Assembly: GCA_043762265.1 (NCBI GenBank)
Contig: JAYUMV010000089.1
Coordinates: 1 to 14,921 of the forward strand
Source of the DNA: JANXLO01 sp043762265
GTDB taxonomy: Bacteria > Armatimonadota > Chthonomonadetes > Chthonomonadales > Chthonomonadaceae
Reading direction: 5' to 3'
Length of the DNA stretch: 14,921 nucleotides
Numbering within the stretch: the first letter of the stretch is position 1; each line of letters begins with the position of its first letter. The translations under genes were made by a program, and so were the position numbers. The notes below the pieces were generated by a model that did not search any database, was not told where the DNA came from, and was given only the letters and a program-made list of their open reading frames with translations. Positions 1 through 6,821 of this stretch are shown piece by piece.

Positions 1-357
1 CTGAATGTCACCTTGAAGACCGATAATGCCACGGTACAGTATGCTGGTGATGCCACTAACGCAACCTTACATTCCAGCAACGGCGAAGTAACCTTTGAAC
101 CAACCACAACGTTTGCTCTGGCAAAGGCTGATCTTCAGACCGACAATGCCCCCATCATGGTGAAAATGCCGACGGCTCTCTCCGCAAAAGTCGATGCGGA
201 GTCCAGCAATGGCCATGTGTATCTGGATGGTACCAACGATCCCAGCGAACAAGATCCAGAGTTTGGTCCGTCCATCCGACACCTCGTTTTGAACGGCGGT
301 AAGGCCTCTATCACCGCCCGTACCTCCAATGGAAACATCTTCGTCGAAGGCCGCTGA
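1..357 (+). CDS. DUF4097-type beta-repeat protein, C-terminal part (5' end outside window)
   Basis: The frame is open from base 1 and ends at TGA 355-357, leaving 118 residues of a longer protein. The visible part is a series of short beta-strand repeats built on a [ST]-[SD]-N-[GA] turn followed by a V/I strand: TDNATV, SSNGEV, TDNAPI, SSNGHV and TSNGNI. This is the pattern of the DUF4097 'putative adhesin' beta-helix family, often found in secreted or membrane-attached proteins of unclear function. No transmembrane segment or anchor is visible in this part. The TTG at 13 is not taken as a start, because the repeat pattern continues up to the window edge. It is convergent with the TIM-barrel gene on the other strand, with about 290 nt of non-coding DNA between them. 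Family call is fairly sure; molecular function is unknown. Confidence 0.75.
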   Translation: MNVTLKTDNATVQYAGDATNATLHSSNGEVTFEPTTTFALAKADLQTDNAPIMVKMPTALSAKVDAESSNGHVYLDGTNDPSEQDPEFGPSIRHLVLNGGKASITARTSNGNIFVEGR

Positions 358-366
358 TCTGGTAGA

Positions 367-420
367 ATCAAGGGGTTGGCACCCCTCGCTACGCGGCTTC
401 GCCGGATCGTCCTCCGGACG
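367..420 (+). repeat. Triple-hairpin REP-like repeat, copy 1
   Basis: This 54-nt element begins ATCAAGG and contains three consecutive hairpins. The first is AGGGG-TTGGCA-CCCCT (371-386). The second is CGGC-TTC-GCCG inside the core TCGCTACGCGGCTTCGCCGG (386-405). The third is CGTCC-TCC-GGACG (408-420). The core is identical to bases 11864-11883 on the opposite strand. The outer stems differ between the copies but still pair. It starts 10 nt after the stop of the DUF4097 gene. It has no T-tract, so it is not a typical terminator. Confidence 0.7.
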
Positions 421-473
421 AAGTAACATCAGAGCCAGAGCAATAATGCCACCAGTCAGTAAGGAATTTTGTG

Positions 474-579
474 CCCGCTTATGATCTTTGACAACCTAAT
501 TCGGTAACTCTTGTGGCACCGCCGATCTGGCATCGACGGAGACGATTACCGAATTAGGCCAGCAAAGATCATCAGCGGG
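474..579. repeat. Long imperfect inverted repeat (34-nt arms, 38-nt loop)
   Basis: The left arm is 474-507 and the right arm 546-579. The right arm's reverse complement matches the left arm at 29 of 34 positions. Perfect blocks are ATGATCTTTG and CCTAATTCGGTAA, with a four-base mismatched patch between them. Beyond the arms the words GTGCCC (471) and GGGCAC (584) also pair if a 7-nt insertion is allowed on the right side. It lies between convergent genes and could be a large hairpin, a MITE or the remnant of a terminal-repeat element. The rest of 358-647 has only small hairpins (585-597 and about 613-626) and no gene I can support. Confidence 0.65.
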
Positions 580-647
580 CCATGGGCACGCAGTGCCTCT
601 AGCGGAGAGCTTTAGCCCGGCGTGGCTCCTCAGGATTTCTAAATGCT

Positions 648-1547
648 CTACTCTCCAGCGAGGATTTTGTCGAAGCGGGCGCTGATGTCCCGCAGATAAG
701 TTTCGTCTCCGCCACCGAGTTCCGTGGTCATGTAGCCGGTATAGTGGATCTCGCGGAAAGCCTTGCGTACTTCGGGCCAGTTGATGCTGCCTTCGCGCAG
801 GTTGGTGAAGTGCCCGCCCACGCCGCCGAAGAGCCCCGGTCCCCCCTTGAAATCCTTCAAGTGTACCTTGCGAATCCGTTTGCCGAGCGTGCGGATCCAG
901 TCTTCGGGCCAGGCGAACGGAACCACATTCCCCACATCGAAATAGGACATCACGCGCGTACTGTGAAACGAATCGACGAACGCTGCGAACTCCATCGGGC
1001 TGAGCAGGAAGTTGTTCCAGACCTCTTCCAGACAGATCGTGATATTGCACTCTTCTGCGACCGGTATGAGGTGTTGAATGGCCTTATGCGAACGTTTATA
1101 GGCATCTACATAGCGGGTATCAGCGTTTACAACGGCGGGAACGAGCAGAATCGTCTCGGCCCCATAGTGCTGCGCGCAACGGATCGCGGCTTCGGCGTTA
1201 TGCAGGCTCTTTGCCGCTGCGGCAGGGTCCGGCGCAGAGAGCGGAGGATCCCAGCCTCCGTAGATCACCGAATGGATATGGATTCCCGCCTTTTCCGCCG
1301 CCGCACGCATCTTGTCCGCCGTTGCCAGGTCGGTCGGATCGGCCTCCACCCCCACGAAACCGACATCGCGCGCCAATTTGAAGCGCGATTCGATGTCGAG
1401 ATTTCTCGGCAGCATCCCGAACAGGCAGGCCTTCTTCGGTCCGGATTCCTCCGCCAGAGCATGTACCGGTGCGGTCATCGTATTCAAGGCCAGCGCCGCG
1501 CCGGAGGTCTGTGCCAGAAAACGGCGACGACTGATGTCCAGTGTCAT
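648..1547 (-). CDS. Tat-exported sugar phosphate isomerase/epimerase-like TIM barrel protein
   Basis: This is a 299-residue protein of the xylose-isomerase-like TIM-barrel (AP endonuclease 2 / sugar isomerase-epimerase) superfamily. The N-terminus has a twin-arginine motif SRRRFL (residues 6-11), a hydrophobic stretch and a likely cleavage site near HALA (29-32). Candidate metal ligands fall at the usual ends of beta strands: E174/E175 (LEEVWN), D204 (FDVGN), H229 (VHLKD) and E276 (TELGGG). G253-W257 (GSINW) matches the conserved patch before the last strands. An AAAGG ribosome site precedes the ATG at 1547. It is the last gene of a three-gene run, 84 nt after the Gfo/Idh gene. The gap holds a 7-bp hairpin (1590-1606) without a T-tract. 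Isomerisation or epimerisation of a keto-sugar or inositol-like compound in the periplasm is inferred; the substrate is unknown. Confidence 0.85.
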   Translation of the reverse strand: MTLDISRRRFLAQTSGAALALNTMTAPVHALAEESGPKKACLFGMLPRNLDIESRFKLARDVGFVGVEADPTDLATADKMRAAAEKAGIHIHSVIYGGWDPPLSAPDPAAAAKSLHNAEAAIRCAQHYGAETILLVPAVVNADTRYVDAYKRSHKAIQHLIPVAEECNITICLEEVWNNFLLSPMEFAAFVDSFHSTRVMSYFDVGNVVPFAWPEDWIRTLGKRIRKVHLKDFKGGPGLFGGVGGHFTNLREGSINWPEVRKAFREIHYTGYMTTELGGGDETYLRDISARFDKILAGE

Positions 1548-1631
1548 GATTCAACCTTTCGACCCTCGCACGCTTCTCGTGAGACAGGGGAAATCAACCT
1601 GATTTCTGTAATTCCGCTCAGAACGCGCCCT

Positions 1632-2915
1632 TCAGATGAAGACGGTCTTGCCGGGAAGCGCCATCGGCGCGACGGCCAGGGGCGCGTTCCAGTCCAGATG
1701 ATCGGGAAATAGGTTCTCTTTGGAAGTCAACATCTGCTCCCAAGTGATACTGTCGCCGGTATAGGCGGCAGTCCGCCCCATCAGACCCGCCAGGGTGCTG
1801 TGCGCCATCCGCTCCGCGTCGTTGATGATCTTGCCCCCGCGAATGGCGGCATACATCTCCTTGTGCTCAATATCGTACATGCTGGGCTTGGGGCCATCGT
1901 ATTTCCATTTGGTCTCCCCAGCCATGTCGGTATCGGCGAAATGGACGGTTCCGGTTCCCTTCGCGCCGATCACATAGTCGGTGTTGTCGTTATGGGAGCA
2001 GTTGGGAATCTGCCTTTGCGCCATCGTCGCCCGCGTGCCATCCGCGAACTCGTAGAAGACATCGATATGGTCGAAAATGTTGCCTTCGTTGTTGGGATTG
2101 TCTCTTCCGCCTGTGGCGACACAGCGCACCGGAGGCATGTCCTTCATGGCCCAGAGGATTTTGTCTACGCTGTGGCAAGCCTGCTCGATGAGCCCGTCGC
2201 CGGAGAGCCAGACGAAGTTGTACCAGTTGCGGATCTGCCATTCGGTATCGCTCATGCCGGCGGGACGCTCTGAAGCGGGCGGCATCGGTTTTACAGGGCC
2301 GGTCAGATACGTGGAATGAACATGGCGCACCGAGCCGATGGCGCCCTCATGCAGCCTCTTGAAGAAGGCGCGGTGGGGCAGACTGTAGCGGTAACAGAAT
2401 CCGGAGACGAAGCATTTGCCCTTCGACTGCGCGGCCTTCACCGCTTCCAGCGCGGAGCGCACTCCGGCGGCATCGGTTCCCATCGGCTTCTCCGCAAAGA
2501 TATGCTTGCCTGCCGCGACCGCGGCCTTGATATGCTGAGGGCGGAAGCCGGGAGGGGCCGTGAGCAGGACGACATCCACCCCGCTGTCGATCACTTTGAG
2601 ATAGGCGTCCAGTCCGACGAACTGCATCTCCGGTTTCACATCGACGCGCGACGCCAAACCTTCCTGGGCCTTCAGCGTTTTGAGACTGCTGTCCAGTTGC
2701 GACTTGACGACGTCGCCCATTGCGGTCAGGACCACGTTCGGGTCGCCTGCAAGCGTGTTTGCGGCCGCGCCCGTGCCGCGTCCGCCGCAGCCGATCAGTC
2801 CTACCTTGAGGCGGTCCGACCCCTGAGCGAACGCGTAGTTGCCGGTAGCGAGCAGCGCCGCCCCGGTCGTCGCCGTCGTCTGAAAGAACTCACGCCGAGA
2901 TTTAGAATCCGTCAT
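1632..2915 (-). CDS. Tat-exported Gfo/Idh/MocA family oxidoreductase
   Basis: This NAD(P)-dependent sugar or polyol dehydrogenase-like protein has about 427 residues. Residues are numbered here from the upstream GTG, 1 more than from the ATG. A twin-arginine signal SRREFF (7-12) and an alanine-rich segment ending near FAQG are followed by a Rossmann domain with GCGGRG (43-48). The family's EKP motif is at 143-145. The C-terminal alpha/beta domain carries ACHSVDKI with H249, the usual catalytic-region histidine. The start is set at the ATG at 2915 because GAGGAGA lies 5-7 nt upstream. The GTG at 2918 is possible but too close to that site. Only 20 nt separate it from the SUMF1-like gene upstream, so co-transcription is likely. 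Exported members of this type are often paired with TIM-barrel isomerases, as here. Substrate cannot be read from sequence. Confidence 0.9.
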   Translation of the reverse strand: MTDSKSRREFFQTTATTGAALLATGNYAFAQGSDRLKVGLIGCGGRGTGAAANTLAGDPNVVLTAMGDVVKSQLDSSLKTLKAQEGLASRVDVKPEMQFVGLDAYLKVIDSGVDVVLLTAPPGFRPQHIKAAVAAGKHIFAEKPMGTDAAGVRSALEAVKAAQSKGKCFVSGFCYRYSLPHRAFFKRLHEGAIGSVRHVHSTYLTGPVKPMPPASERPAGMSDTEWQIRNWYNFVWLSGDGLIEQACHSVDKILWAMKDMPPVRCVATGGRDNPNNEGNIFDHIDVFYEFADGTRATMAQRQIPNCSHNDNTDYVIGAKGTGTVHFADTDMAGETKWKYDGPKPSMYDIEHKEMYAAIRGGKIINDAERMAHSTLAGLMGRTAAYTGDSITWEQMLTSKENLFPDHLDWNAPLAVAPMALPGKTVFI

Positions 2916-2935
2916 CACACTCTCCTCTATCCTGT

Positions 2936-3886
2936 CTATGGTTCGCAGACGATGCGAAACCCAATGAATTTACCGTCGGCCAGCCACCAGCGGCTTTTCG
3001 GAAGCTGCGGGTCGGTAGCCTGCCAGGCGGGGGTAAAACGACGGCGCATAGTGGGCAGCAGCCGATCCGGATTGTCTTTGAAAAGCCCTCCACACAGGAC
3101 AAATTTGCCCTCCGCATCGGTCCCCCACTCCCCCACATTGCCCTCCATATCGTACAGTTTCCAGGCATTGGGGAGCTTCTTCGCCACCGGGTGTGTTTTA
3201 CCGTCACTGTTGGCGGCATACCAGGCGACTTTATTCGCCTGCGCAGGCGTCATCGGCTTGTTCGATGTCGCACCTGCGCGGCAAGCGTATTCCCATTCTG
3301 CATCGGTGGGCAGTCGGTACTTTTTGCCGGTCTCCTTGGAGAGCCAGCGGCAGAACATGGTCACGGACAGGGAGCTGACGTTGATGACGGGGTAGCCATG
3401 GTGGCCCCAACCCAGGTCGGGCAGAATGTATGATTTGCTGGGGCGCGCGATGGCGTCGGGGGGAAATTCGGTTTGGTCGTAGGGTTTCGAAGGCGTTCCA
3501 CTGGCGAGAAAAGTGTCGTAAGCCTCCCAGGGCGTTTCGGTGTTCGCGATCCAGAACGGCTTGACGGGCACGCTCTTTCCAGCAACCATCAAGTTCCCTG
3601 CCGGAATCGCGACCATATCGACCTTCACAACCGATCCCGGCATAGTTTCGGAGTAGGATTTCAGAGGCTCGGTTCCGGGCGTGCCTGCGGGCGACGTTCC
3701 CTGCCTGCCTGCCGCGACCGTTCGGAGTTCCTGTGGGGAGGAGGCGTGGGCAGCGGGCATGCGCAGCGCGACAGGTATAATACAGAAAAGCGAACAGACC
3801 ACCGGCAGCGCGATCCGCGCAACGTTTCGCCGGTTATTTAGGGTCGATGTTCCTGATTCGATGGGGAATAATATGCGAAGTTTCAA
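2936..3886 (-). CDS. Secreted SUMF1/FGE-domain protein, probably non-catalytic
   Basis: This 316-residue protein has a signal-peptide-like N-terminus (NNRRNVARIALP then a hydrophobic run, cleavage near AHA, residue 48) and a formylglycine-generating-enzyme (SUMF1) domain from about residue 90 to the end. Family landmarks visible are ETPWEAY (117-123), YPVINVS (165-171), RLPTDAEWEYACRAG (191-205), DMEGNVGEW (246-254) and the terminal GFRIV (309-313). The usual GNVWEW reads GNVGEW. No pair of cysteines occurs where true FGEs have them: the corresponding stretch is RRRFTPAW. A binding or accessory role is therefore more likely than sulfatase activation. The only in-frame start giving a charged signal n-region is a TTG at 3886, with a poor ribosome site. 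It would overlap the divergent apbE start by 14 nt. The exact start is uncertain. It heads a run with the Gfo/Idh and TIM-barrel genes. Confidence 0.8.
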   Translation of the reverse strand: MKLRILFPIESGTSTLNNRRNVARIALPVVCSLFCIIPVALRMPAAHASSPQELRTVAAGRQGTSPAGTPGTEPLKSYSETMPGSVVKVDMVAIPAGNLMVAGKSVPVKPFWIANTETPWEAYDTFLASGTPSKPYDQTEFPPDAIARPSKSYILPDLGWGHHGYPVINVSSLSVTMFCRWLSKETGKKYRLPTDAEWEYACRAGATSNKPMTPAQANKVAWYAANSDGKTHPVAKKLPNAWKLYDMEGNVGEWGTDAEGKFVLCGGLFKDNPDRLLPTMRRRFTPAWQATDPQLPKSRWWLADGKFIGFRIVCEP

Positions 3887-4862
3887 ACTGCTGGTTTTCC
3901 TTTTCCTGAATAGTGTCGTCGCCTGGTGGATATCGGCGACAACCCTCTGTTATGCCGATCCGGACGCTCTCACGCGTTACGCCTATACGGAGTACCACAT
4001 GGGAGTGGATGTTCGCCTGACAGTCTACGCTCCGGACAAACCGACTGCGGAGCGCGCCTGCATCGCCGCGTTCGAACGGTTCGCCGAACTGGATACCATT
4101 ATGAGCGACTATCGCCCCGACAGCGAGCTGATGCGGCTCTGCGCGAAGGCAGGGGGACCGCCCGTCTCTGTCAGCCACGATCTTTTTATCGTGTTGGAAC
4201 GTGCGCAGGAGGTCGCCAAACGCAGCGACGGCGCTTTCGATGTGACCTGCGGGCCACTCATCGCGCTCTGGCGTCAGGCTCGCAAGACCCACGTCCTGCC
4301 ACGTCCCGAAGAGATCGCACTGGCGCGTACGAAGGTAGGCTGGCGCAAGATGATCGTCGATTCGCGTCGTCACACGGTGCGCCTGTTGGTTCCCGGCATG
4401 AAACTCGATCTGGGCGGCATCGGCAAGGGGTATGCCGACGACTGCGCACAGGAGGCGCTCCAACGCAACGGGATCACGCGCGCTCTGGTGGAGGCGGGAG
4501 GCGACCTGGTCGTCAGCGATCCGCCGCCCGGTGAGAAAGGCTGGAAGATTCAGGTGGCAAACGCCGAAAAAAAGTCCCCGGCTCCGGTACTACTATTCTC
4601 CAATCGCGCTGTCTCTACCTCCGGGGATACGGAGCAGTTTGTCGAGGTCGGCGGAAAACGCTATTCCCACATCCTCGATCCGCGCACAGGGCAGGCGCTC
4701 ACCGACCGGATTCAGGTGACGATCACGGCTCCCAACGGTCTGACCTCCGACAGCCTCTCTAAAGTCGTCAGCGTCCTGGGCCAGGCAAAAGGTGAACCCA
4801 TCGTACACACCTACCGTGACGTCGCGGTCTTTGTGCGCTTCGAAGGTTCCTTAAACCCCTAG
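3873..4862 (+). CDS. apbE: FAD:protein FMN transferase ApbE
   Basis: ApbE covalently attaches FMN, taken from FAD, to threonine or serine of target flavoproteins outside the cytoplasm. The 329-residue protein starts with a Sec-type signal (MRSFKLLVFLFL, cleavage near CYA-D, residue 28). Family motifs occur in order: MSDYRPDSEL (77-86), DGAFDVTCGPLIALW (119-133), KLDLGGIGKGYADD (177-190), VEAGGD (206-211), STSGDTEQF (248-256), KRYSHILDPRTG (262-273) and SDSLSKVVSVLG (292-303). In the last motif K297 stands where many family members have a metal-binding threonine. The ATG at 3873 is preferred because GGGGA lies 5 nt upstream. The ATG at 3861 is in frame but lacks a ribosome site. No flavoprotein target such as NqrB, RnfG or an FMN-binding domain is encoded in the window. 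A terminator follows at 4956-5001. Confidence 0.92.
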   Translation: MRSFKLLVFLFLNSVVAWWISATTLCYADPDALTRYAYTEYHMGVDVRLTVYAPDKPTAERACIAAFERFAELDTIMSDYRPDSELMRLCAKAGGPPVSVSHDLFIVLERAQEVAKRSDGAFDVTCGPLIALWRQARKTHVLPRPEEIALARTKVGWRKMIVDSRRHTVRLLVPGMKLDLGGIGKGYADDCAQEALQRNGITRALVEAGGDLVVSDPPPGEKGWKIQVANAEKKSPAPVLLFSNRAVSTSGDTEQFVEVGGKRYSHILDPRTGQALTDRIQVTITAPNGLTSDSLSKVVSVLGQAKGEPIVHTYRDVAVFVRFEGSLNP

Positions 4863-4955
4863 ACACGAGGGTAATATTCTTTTTTGCGCGCATCTCCAGA
4901 AGGAGCAGAATCAGACAGCGTCTCTCATTATACCCACAAGGGACTAAATTATTCT

Positions 4956-5001
4956 AAAAAAGGGCCTATTTTGTCCTCAACTTGGCAAAATGGCCTTTTT
5001 T
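4956..5001. terminator. Bidirectional intrinsic terminator between apbE and the esterase gene
   Basis: The left side reads AAAAAAGGGCCTATTTTG (4956-4973) and the right side CAAAATGGCCTTTTTT (4986-5001). They form a stem with two single-base bulges around a 12-nt loop. The T-run serves apbE on the plus strand and the A-run gives a U-tract for the minus-strand esterase gene. The two genes converge here. The remaining bases of 4863-5018 hold no gene that I can see. Confidence 0.8.
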
Positions 5002-5018
5002 CTGTCCCTTTTTGGATT

Positions 5019-5939
5019 TTACGCCTTTTTCAGCAGATTGCGGTCGGCGAGCCACTCCTGAAAGCGGATGTGCCAGGTACCGAAGGGAATTCCATTCCTG
5101 GGACTGATCGCGCCGCCATGCCCGCCATGGCTATAGATGATCAGGTCGGCAGGCACTCCTGCCTTGAAAAGGGAGCTGAAAAACTCGACGGTCTCGCGCG
5201 CATGAAATTCGTCGTCCTTGCCCGCACTGGTGAGAAAAGCCGGTGCGGCGTCTTTCGGCGCCGTGATGTCCATCGGCGCCCAGCCGGCGTAGACCAGTCC
5301 CACAAAGTCCGGACGGCAGCTCTGTTGCAGGAGCGGATCGGTCGCAGAGGGATTGCCACGATCAAACCGAATGTCCGCGAGCGCTGCCAGTGCGCCGCCT
5401 GCGGAAAAACCGAGGATTCCCACCTGATCCTTCTTGACGCCCCACTCGTGCGCCCGCGACCGGATGATTCGCATCGCCTGCTGCGTATCCTGCAGCGCGT
5501 CCCCTTCGACCGTATAGTGATAGTTGGGAGTCTGCGCCAACCGGTATTTGAGCACAAATGCCGTGACTCCGATGCTGTTCAGCCACTTCGCGATATCCGT
5601 ACCTTCCGAAGCCCAAACCAACTGTTGATGCCCTCCGCCAGGCGCGACGAGGATGGCCGTGCCGGTCGCCTTATCCGCAGGAGCCAGATGCACTTCTATG
5701 GAAGGGTTGTGGACATTTTTGATGGAGTTGATACGCTGCCCAGGCTTCGGATTCGGCGGAGAAAGGAGTTCCTTCTCGTTCAACCCCTTCAGCGTCGGCG
5801 ACCCGGCAGGCCAGAGAAACACCGTCTCATGCATCGCCTCCTGTGCCATCGCCCGCATCGTCAACGCAGGCAACGTCAAAAAACCCACCAGCAGGCCACA
5901 CAGCATTGTGGTTGTTATTCTGAGATAGCTATTCCGCAT
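5019..5939 (-). CDS. Secreted alpha/beta-hydrolase (BD-FAE / acetyl-xylan-esterase-like)
   Basis: This 306-residue serine hydrolase has a Sec signal (hydrophobic 8-24, cleavage near AMA-Q, about residue 32). The oxyanion-loop motif APGGGHQQL (99-107) matches the HGGG-type position. The nucleophile elbow is GFSAGG with S179. The acid is probably D242 or D243 in SAGKDDEF, and the base H271 or H274 in SHGGHGGA. The layout matches small exported esterases of the BD-FAE / carbohydrate-esterase type that remove acetyl or feruloyl groups from plant polysaccharides. GGGAG lies 7 nt before the ATG, which fixes the start. It lies 117 nt downstream of the GH16-like gene in the same direction, which fits a polysaccharide role. 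The gap contains no terminator, so it may be co-transcribed. The substrate is inferred only. Confidence 0.82.
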   Translation of the reverse strand: MRNSYLRITTTMLCGLLVGFLTLPALTMRAMAQEAMHETVFLWPAGSPTLKGLNEKELLSPPNPKPGQRINSIKNVHNPSIEVHLAPADKATGTAILVAPGGGHQQLVWASEGTDIAKWLNSIGVTAFVLKYRLAQTPNYHYTVEGDALQDTQQAMRIIRSRAHEWGVKKDQVGILGFSAGGALAALADIRFDRGNPSATDPLLQQSCRPDFVGLVYAGWAPMDITAPKDAAPAFLTSAGKDDEFHARETVEFFSSLFKAGVPADLIIYSHGGHGGAISPRNGIPFGTWHIRFQEWLADRNLLKKA

Positions 5940-6056
5940 ACTATTCTCCCTTTTTCAGGCATGTTCCAACGACCATGACCATAGGACGCCCTTGATAATC
6001 TGTCCTCCTATTCGTCGCAAACCTTATGAGTTCCTTGTTATAGGTCTTGTTGAAGG

Positions 6057-6821
6057 TCAGGGAGCGGGAGTAAACTTGAACTGTTTGATGGTGATGGTGA
6101 TCTCTTTGTTGTTGGTGGGGGCTTTGCCCTGGAACAGCCAGAGATTGATATGGACGGGCAGCGGCGCCTGGGGAATGAGGCGTTTGTCGAGAGGCGCATA
6201 GACCCAATGGGCGATCTCGCTCTTGTTGTCGCCTCGATGCCCCTGGAGGGATTGCAGGGTGATACTGTCGGCCGTGCGCACGAAACGCTGCGTAGTGTTG
6301 TCGCCTTTGAGGGTGAAGGAAAAGGGATGACTGTCGTTCTCTCCGCGCTTGCCGGAGGCCGGATAGATCGTGTAGCTGCCGATAGGCGCATCCGCATGGC
6401 CCCAGCGCGAAAACTCGATGTCGATCTCGTTCGTGCCGTCCGGGCCTACCTCCAGCGATGGCGGATAGTCGAACAGACCCAGAACGATGTTTTGATCCAG
6501 GCGGTCAATGGGGCCGGTTACTTGAAACTGGTAGGTTCCCATGCCGAGCGCCTGCTTCGTGGATATCTCCGCACACTGCCATTCTGCCTTGGGATTGTTG
6601 GGGACATGACTGATTTTCAGATGCAGCCCGGCCTTATCGACCCATACATTTTCCGGGTTCCAGACATTGGGGCCAGGTCCACCTGTACCGGGCAGACGGA
6701 CCTCCCATACATAACCATTGAAGACGATGTACTTCTGCATTCCCTGTCGCGCTGGAGATCCCTTTGCGATAACCAGTAACACGGATGTCAGAGCGAATGC
6801 CAGAGGAAGCGTCCTTCTCAT
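6057..6821 (-). CDS. Secreted GH16-like (laminarinase/lichenase-fold) protein
   Basis: This 254-residue protein has a short Sec signal (MRRTLPLAFALTSVLLVIA, cleavage near residue 20-25) and one concanavalin-A-like beta-jelly-roll. The glycoside hydrolase family 16 signature E-x-D-x-E is intact: NEIDIEF gives E132 (nucleophile position), D134 and E136 (acid/base position). Other family landmarks are NVWVDKAGLHLKI (58-70) and CAEISTKQALGMGTYQFQV (83-101). The length is normal for a single-domain GH16. Beta-1,3- or mixed-linkage glucan or galactan cleavage is plausible but the specificity cannot be read. Its ATG overlaps the stop of the tfoX-like gene as ATGA (6818-6821), indicating translational coupling. 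A secreted glycanase coupled to a small cytoplasmic protein is unexpected. Confidence 0.82.
   Translation of the reverse strand: MRRTLPLAFALTSVLLVIAKGSPARQGMQKYIVFNGYVWEVRLPGTGGPGPNVWNPENVWVDKAGLHLKISHVPNNPKAEWQCAEISTKQALGMGTYQFQVTGPIDRLDQNIVLGLFDYPPSLEVGPDGTNEIDIEFSRWGHADAPIGSYTIYPASGKRGENDSHPFSFTLKGDNTTQRFVRTADSITLQSLQGHRGDNKSEIAHWVYAPLDKRLIPQAPLPVHINLWLFQGKAPTNNKEITITIKQFKFTPAP

Noticed and set aside
1590..1606. GAAATCA-ACC-TGATTTC hairpin as a terminator between the Gfo/Idh and TIM-barrel genes
   Set aside because: AT-rich 7-bp stem with no following T-tract; more likely incidental or a minor intercistronic structure.
744..1712. 322-codon plus-strand open frame across the TIM-barrel gene
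   Set aside because: It is antisense to a gene with clear family motifs and has no recognisable protein features of its own.
2316..3395. 359-codon plus-strand open frame across the Gfo/Idh and SUMF1-like genes
   Set aside because: Shadow of two well-supported minus-strand genes; low-complexity arginine-rich composition.
3776..3781. Perfect TATAAT as a promoter for apbE
   Set aside because: No acceptable -35 hexamer at 15-19 nt spacing and no extended -10; it lies inside the SUMF1-like signal-peptide region.
4884..5978. 364-codon plus-strand open frame across the esterase gene
   Set aside because: Antisense to a complete esterase with its catalytic motifs, and it runs through a terminator.
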